From assembly GCF_042647165.1 (NCBI RefSeq), contig NZ_JBHRUV010000004.1: a stretch of DNA of 64,000 bases. One strand, given 5' to 3'. The notes under the pieces were generated by a model, which made no database searches, was not told the origin of the DNA, and worked only from the letters and a program-made list of their open reading frames with translations. Position numbers and translations under genes: made by a program. The DNA is from Camelimonas abortus (GTDB lineage: Bacteria > Pseudomonadota > Alphaproteobacteria > Rhizobiales > Beijerinckiaceae). Shown in pieces: positions 61,212-64,000 of the stretch (the stretch's first letter is position 1; each line of letters begins with the position of its first letter).

Positions 61212-64000
61212 ATGGAGAAGCGCATCCGGCGGCTGATGGTCGCCAACCGCTCCGAGATCGCCATCCGCGTGTTCCGCGCGGCCACGGAACTCGGCATCGA
61301 AACCGTCGCCATTTATGCTGAAGAAGACAGGCTGTCGCTCCATCGCTTCAAGGCGGACGAAGCCTATCGTGTCGGCGCCGGCAAGGGGCCGCTGCAGGCC
61401 TATCTCGACATCGAATCCATCATCGAAACCGCGGTGAAGGCCCGGGTGGACGCCATCCATCCCGGCTACGGCTTCCTTTCGGAAAGTCCCGAGTTTGCGG
61501 AAGCCTGCGCCGCCGCCGGCATCATCTTCATCGGCCCATCGCCGCAGACCATGCGCCAGCTCGGCGACAAGGTGGCGGCGCGCAACCTCGCCATCTCCGT
61601 CGGCGCGCCGGTGATGCCGGCCACCGGCCCGCTGCCGCGCGACGGTGAGGAAATCCGCCGCCTCGCCGCCGGCATCGGCTATCCGCTGATGCTGAAGGCC
61701 AGCTGGGGCGGCGGCGGACGCGGCATGCGCCCCATTGAAAGCGAGGCGCAGCTGCTGGACGCGGTCGCCACGGCCCGCCGCGAGGCGGCCGCCGCCTTCG
61801 GCAAGGACGAGGTCTATCTGGAGAAGCTGGTGCGGCGCGCCCGCCATGTGGAGGTGCAGCTGCTGGGCGACGCCCACGGCAATCTCGTCCACCTGTTCGA
61901 GCGCGACTGCACCATCCAGCGCCGCCACCAGAAGGTGATCGAACGGGCGCCCGCGCCCTATCTCGACGACGCCGCCCGCCAGAAGCTCGCCGAAGCGGCG
62001 CTGGCCATCGGCCGGGCGACGAACTACGCAGGCGCCGGCACCGTCGAGTTCCTGATGGACGCCGACAGCGGCGATTTCTACTTCATCGAGGTCAATCCGC
62101 GCATCCAGGTGGAGCATACGGTGACCGAAGTGGTCACCGGCCTCGACATCGTGAAGGCGCAGATCCGCATCGCCGGGGGCGGGCGCGTCGGCGTGGTGGA
62201 GGAGACGGGCGTTCCGCCGCAGGAGGCGATCCGCCTTTCCGGCCACGCCATGCAGTGCCGGGTCACCACCGAGGATCCGGAGCGCGGTTTCGCGCCGGAC
62301 TATGGCCGCATCACCGCCTATCGCGGCGCCGCCGGCTTCGGGGTGCGCGTCGACGGCGGCACGGCCTATTCCGGCGCGGTGGTCACGCCCTTCTATGACG
62401 CCATGCTGGAGAAGGTGACCGTGTGGGCGCCGACGCCCGGAGAGGCCATCGCCCGCATGGACCGGACGCTGCGCGAGTACCGCATCCGCGGCGTGGCCAC
62501 CAACCTGCCGTTCCTGGAGGCGGTGCTGGCGCATCCGCGCTTCCAGGCCATGGACTACACCACCCGGTTCATCGACGAGACGCCAGAGCTGTTCAACCTG
62601 CCGCCGCGGCGCGACCGCGCCACCAAGCTGCTGCGCTCCATCGCCGACGTCACCGTGAACGGCCACCCGGAGATGAAGGGCCGCGCGCTGCCGCCCCGCG
62701 ACCTGCGCGCTCCCGAGGCGCCCGCCTTCCCCGGAACGCCGCCGCCCGGCACGAAGCAGCTGCTGGACCAGCTGGGGCCGCGCGCCTTCGGCCGCTGGAT
62801 GCGCGAGCAGCAGCGCATCCTCATCACCGACACCACCATGCGCGACGCCCACCAGTCGCTGCTGGCCACGCGCATGCGCAGCTTCGACATCGCTCCGGCC
62901 GCCGGCGCCTACGCCGCCGGCCTGCCGGGGCTGCTGTCGCTGGAATGCTGGGGCGGCGCCACCTTCGACGTGGCCATGCGCTTCCTCACCGAAGACCCGT
63001 GGGAGCGGCTGGCCGCCATCCGTGAACGGGCGCCGAACATCCTGCTGCAGATGCTGCTGCGCGGCGCCAATGGCGTGGGCTACACCAACTATCCGGACAA
63101 TGTGGTGAAGTTCTTCATCCGCCAGGCGGCGGAGGCGGGCGTGGACCTGTTCCGCATCTTCGACTGCCTGAACTGGGTGGAGAACATGCGCGTCGCCATC
63201 GACGCCGTGGCCGCGGCGGGGAAGATCGCCGAAGGCGCCATCTGCTATACCGGCGACGTGTTCGATCCGGACCGGGCGAAATACTCGCTGTCCTATTACG
63301 CCGGCCTGGCGAAGGAGCTGGACGCCGCCGGCTGCCACGTGCTGGCGATCAAGGACATGGCCGGCCTGCTGCGGCCGCCCGCCGCCCGCGCCCTCATCCG
63401 GGCGCTGCGCGACGTTACCGACCTGCCCATCCACCTGCACACCCACGACACCTCCGGCGCGGCCAGCGCCACTGTGATCGCCGCCATCGAGGCGGGGGTG
63501 GACGCGGTGGACCTGGCCGCCGACGCCATGTCCGGCGCCACCTCCCAGCCGTGCCTCGGCTCGGTCGTGGAGGCGGTGCGCGGCACGGAGCGGGACGCCG
63601 GCCTCGACGCCGACGCCATCCGGCGCATCAGCTTCTACTGGGAGGGGGTGCGCGCGCTCTATGCGCCGTTTGAGAGCGACCTGCGCTCCGGCGCCTCGGA
63701 GGTGTATCTGCACGAGATGCCGGGCGGGCAGTTCACCAATCTCAAGGAGCAGGCCCGCGCCCTCGGGCTGGAGAGCCGCTGGCATGAGGTGGCCCGCGCC
63801 TATCGCGAGGCCAATGACCTGTTCGGCGACATCATCAAGGTGACGCCCTCCTCCAAGGTGGTGGGCGACATGGCGCTGATGATGGTGGCCCAGGGCCTGA
63901 CGCCGGAAGACGTGCTGGATCCGGAGCGGGAGATCGCCTTCCCCGCCTCGGTGGTGGAAATGCTGCGCGGCGACCTCGGCCAGCCGCCGGGCGGATGGCC
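61212..64000 (+). CDS. pyc: Pyruvate carboxylase (partial, 3' end beyond window)
   Basis: This biotin enzyme carboxylates pyruvate to oxaloacetate, replenishing the TCA cycle. About 929 of some 1150 codons lie in the window. The biotin carboxylase domain shows IHPGYGFLSES, the ATP-grasp loop KASWGGGGRGMR and EVNPRIQVEHTVTE. The carboxyltransferase domain starts near residue 535 with DTTMRDAHQS (Asp540, metal ligand), followed by the AIKDMAG lysine and the metal-binding HLHTHD. The biotinyl domain is past the window end. The ATG has AAGGG 6 bases upstream. No regulator is adjacent. Confidence 0.96.
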   Translation, partial: MEKRIRRLMVANRSEIAIRVFRAATELGIETVAIYAEEDRLSLHRFKADEAYRVGAGKGPLQAYLDIESIIETAVKARVDAIHPGYGFLSESPEFAEACAAAGIIFIGPSPQTMRQLGDKVAARNLAISVGAPVMPATGPLPRDGEEIRRLAAGIGYPLMLKASWGGGGRGMRPIESEAQLLDAVATARREAAAAFGKDEVYLEKLVRRARHVEVQLLGDAHGNLVHLFERDCTIQRRHQKVIERAPAPYLDDAARQKLAEAALAIGRATNYAGAGTVEFLMDADSGDFYFIEVNPRIQVEHTVTEVVTGLDIVKAQIRIAGGGRVGVVEETGVPPQEAIRLSGHAMQCRVTTEDPERGFAPDYGRITAYRGAAGFGVRVDGGTAYSGAVVTPFYDAMLEKVTVWAPTPGEAIARMDRTLREYRIRGVATNLPFLEAVLAHPRFQAMDYTTRFIDETPELFNLPPRRDRATKLLRSIADVTVNGHPEMKGRALPPRDLRAPEAPAFPGTPPPGTKQLLDQLGPRAFGRWMREQQRILITDTTMRDAHQSLLATRMRSFDIAPAAGAYAAGLPGLLSLECWGGATFDVAMRFLTEDPWERLAAIRERAPNILLQMLLRGANGVGYTNYPDNVVKFFIRQAAEAGVDLFRIFDCLNWVENMRVAIDAVAAAGKIAEGAICYTGDVFDPDRAKYSLSYYAGLAKELDAAGCHVLAIKDMAGLLRPPAARALIRALRDVTDLPIHLHTHDTSGAASATVIAAIEAGVDAVDLAADAMSGATSQPCLGSVVEAVRGTERDAGLDADAIRRISFYWEGVRALYAPFESDLRSGASEVYLHEMPGGQFTNLKEQARALGLESRWHEVARAYREANDLFGDIIKVTPSSKVVGDMALMMVAQGLTPEDVLDPEREIAFPASVVEMLRGDLGQPPGGW

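Overview
The window is a GC-rich, densely coded chromosomal stretch, most likely from an alphaproteobacterium of the Hyphomicrobiales (Rhizobiales) type. The inference rests on a fused MrpAB (PhaAB-type) antiporter, a carboxynorspermidine route to spermidine, a peptide-deformylase-like paralogue, HmuV and HmuQ-like haem genes, a hairpin repeat of the kind common in this group, and strong GC3 codon bias. No rRNA, tRNA, CRISPR array, insertion sequence or phage gene was seen. The right end cuts through pyruvate carboxylase.

Layout. 0-7.6 kb: secreted Ntn-hydrolase, copper ATPase CopA, AlkB dioxygenase, DUF454 membrane protein, glutamate-type dehydrogenase, and a deformylase homologue that has lost its metal-ligand residues. 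7.8-11.4 kb: a small ORF, the NspC decarboxylase and carboxynorspermidine synthase (spermidine synthesis), closed by a strong terminator, then TenA. 11.6-17.8 kb: a complete six-gene Mrp Na+(K+)/H+ antiporter operon in which every gene overlaps the next. 17.9-21.1 kb: sugar transferase, UDP-glucose dehydrogenase and glucose-1-phosphate thymidylyltransferase (surface polysaccharide precursors). 21.2-26 kb: an SbcD/SbcC-like (YhaO/YhaN-like) pair. 26.5-41 kb: housekeeping and transport genes (acyl-CoA dehydrogenase, DEDDh exonuclease, fumarase, SDR, AgcS symporter, SelW-like protein, APC permease, His-rich small secreted protein, Lhr-type helicase with PdeM, MDR oxidoreductase).

41-53.3 kb is a coherent siderophore-iron island. 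An FMN alpha-hydroxy-acid oxidase is translationally coupled to a siderophore-binding protein, followed by two permeases and an ATPase. On the opposite strand lie a catecholate-type TonB receptor, a PiuC-type dioxygenase and a Sel1 protein. A NarL-family two-component system is transcribed divergently from the receptor. The intergenic region between receptor and regulator carries the same palindrome, GAACTGTTC, twice. 53.6-58.6 kb: a small cysteine-rich secreted protein and an RND efflux pair preceded by an inverted repeat.

58.9-61.1 kb looks like a decayed haem-uptake locus: an HmuQ-like monooxygenase, an AT-rich spacer with iron-box-like palindromes, the C-terminal part of an HmuU permease, and an intact-looking HmuV ATPase. 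The iron island and its regulatory sites are the most interesting part of the window. No wholly unknown multi-gene system was recognised.
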